Below are positions 62,971 through 64,000 of a stretch of 64,000 nucleotides of DNA, piece by piece (position 1 is the stretch's first letter; every line of letters begins with the position of its first letter). The stretch covers positions 186,001-250,000 of the forward strand of contig CBDDFN010000009.1 of assembly GCA_965227065.1 (NCBI GenBank), in the 5' to 3' direction. A model generated the notes under the pieces. The model made no database searches. It saw only the letters and a program-made list of their open reading frames with translations, and was not told where the DNA came from. Source of the DNA: CBDDFN01 sp965227065. GTDB lineage: Bacteria > Pseudomonadota > Alphaproteobacteria > SPJN01. A program made the position numbers and the translations under genes.

Positions 62971-64000
62971 TTGATCCCGGTGGATGCGTATCGTGGACAT
63001 CATGTAGGCGTGTACGGCCTGGGCCGGACCGGCCTTGCGACGGCGCGCGCGCTCACCGCGGGCGGGGCGCTGGTCCATGTCTGGGACGATGGCGAGCCCG
63101 CGCGCACGGCTGCGCAGGACGAAGGGTTGAACGTCAGCAACTTTGCCGATGGGTCCTTGTTCGGCTATGCCGCGCTAGTGTTGTCGCCTGGCGTGCCGCT
63201 GACCCATCCCGAACCCCATGCCATTGTGAAATCGGCTCGTGAGCAGGGCTGCCCCGTCATTGGAGATATGGAGCTGTTCGCGCTCGCCAACCGCTACAAG
63301 GTGGGCGAGAATACCAAGCCCGTCATTGCGATTACTGGCACGAACGGCAAATCGACCACCACCGCTTTGCTTGGCCACATTCTTGGAGGCGCGGGACGCG
63401 CACCCCAGATCGGCGGCAATATCGGCCGTGCGGTTCTTGATCTTGCGGCCCCCGACGAAGCAGGCGCCTATGTGCTGGAATTGAGTTCCTATCAGATCGA
63501 TCTGTGCCACACTTTTGATGCCGACATCGCCGTCCTGCTCAATATTGCGCCCGATCACCTCGACCGGCATGGCGGGATGGATGGCTATGTCACCGCCAAG
63601 CGCCGGCTGTTTGACATGCAAAAGGCCGGCCATACGGCGATTGTCAGTGTGGATGACCCGCATGCTGCCAGCATCTGCGCCCAACTCGCCGGACAGGCTG
63701 ACCGCTCCGTGATCCCCATCTCCATTGAAGGGCCGCTGGGGAAAGGCGTGTTTGTCGAAAACGGCACTCTGATGGATGCGCTGTCGGGCGCGGCTGAAGC
63801 GGTGCTTGATCTCGCCACGCTGGCGCGTTTGCCGGGCCGCCACAACGGGCAGAATGTTGCGGCTGCCTATGCGGCCGCCCGCAGCCTGGGCGTGGCGCGC
63901 AACGATATTGTTGCGGGTCTTCAAAGCTTTCCCGGATTGCCCCATCGGCTGGAACTGGTAGCGGAAAAAGACGGTGTCCGCTTCGTCAATGATTCCAAAG
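62971..64000 (+). CDS. murD: MurD, UDP-MurNAc-L-Ala-D-Glu ligase, 5' part
   Basis: 343 codons, cut by the window edge. It adds D-glutamate to UDP-MurNAc-L-Ala. The protein begins MIPVDAYRGHHVGVYGLGRTG with the Rossmann-like GLGRTG; the ATP site is ITGTNGKSTTTALL, and LNIAPDHLDRHGGMDGY follows in the central domain. The start is TTG at 62971, chosen because AGGGGC lies just upstream and the N-terminus matches the family; no ATG suits. Six bases after mraY. Confidence 0.92.
   Translation, partial: MIPVDAYRGHHVGVYGLGRTGLATARALTAGGALVHVWDDGEPARTAAQDEGLNVSNFADGSLFGYAALVLSPGVPLTHPEPHAIVKSAREQGCPVIGDMELFALANRYKVGENTKPVIAITGTNGKSTTTALLGHILGGAGRAPQIGGNIGRAVLDLAAPDEAGAYVLELSSYQIDLCHTFDADIAVLLNIAPDHLDRHGGMDGYVTAKRRLFDMQKAGHTAIVSVDDPHAASICAQLAGQADRSVIPISIEGPLGKGVFVENGTLMDALSGAAEAVLDLATLARLPGRHNGQNVAAAYAAARSLGVARNDIVAGLQSFPGLPHRLELVAEKDGVRFVNDSK

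Overview
The window is a GC-rich, densely packed stretch of chromosome from a Gram-negative alphaproteobacterium. Pointers are methionine synthase split into two genes behind metF and an ArsR-methyltransferase fusion, yqeY-dnaG-rpoD, rnpB just before mraZ-rsmH-ftsL-ftsI-murE-murF-mraY-murD, an ELM1-family gene beside trxB, an Mla-type MlaA/MlaC pair, and TonB receptors of the kind abundant in Sphingomonadales, Caulobacterales, Maricaulales and Parvularculales. I cannot fix the genus. No transposase, prophage, CRISPR array or toxin-antitoxin pair is visible; most of the window is core genome.

Layout. 1-2656: 5' end of a probable uvrB (-), aminotransferase aspB, Tat-exported msrP. 2714-13639: the main accessory block, three tandem DUF3089 alpha/beta hydrolases (+) meeting three tandem TonB-dependent receptors (-) at a shared CTAG. 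13640-14252: AT-rich intergenic region with several hairpins, a strong minus-strand terminator and a possible small RNA. 14253-22049: trxB with a one-base frameshift, ELM1-family gene, lrp/asnC, greA, carB-carA. 22262-27292: yqeY, dnaG, rpoD, GNAT acetyltransferase. 27357-30894: dispersed repeat, tRNA(CAU), alpha/beta hydrolase, two small unknown proteins, kelch protein. 30997-36460: pqqABCDE facing a PQQ- and haem-containing alcohol dehydrogenase. 36617-39753: NicO-type metal transporter, ettA, methylmalonyl-CoA epimerase. 39970-41431: mlaA-mlaC. 41773-47429: regulator/methyltransferase fusion, metF, two-gene metH. 47506-54489: exported unknown, 5-oxoprolinase, djlA-like co-chaperone, EamA transporter, AmpD-like amidase. 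54515-64000: rnpB and the division/cell-wall (dcw) cluster, ending inside murD.

How the genes work together. The PQQ genes make the cofactor for the neighbouring periplasmic alcohol dehydrogenase. The metF/metH genes form a folate-dependent methionine-synthesis operon, with a palindrome overlapping its likely promoter that could be the operator of the first gene's product. The dcw genes overlap start-to-stop by 1-4 bases, and three CCCAT boxes spaced exactly 10 bases apart lie across the mraZ promoter as expected for MraZ autoregulation. The three hydrolases and three receptors look like a locus expanded twice by duplication, perhaps for taking up and cleaving ester substrates; this is the least understood part of the window.

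Points most worth a second look: the hydrolase/receptor triplets, the trxB frameshift in a run of five C, a dispersed nested-inverted-repeat family with three copies, the possible SahR-like operator, the MraZ boxes plus leader hairpin, and two minus-strand terminators lying 220-400 bases downstream of the nearest gene.
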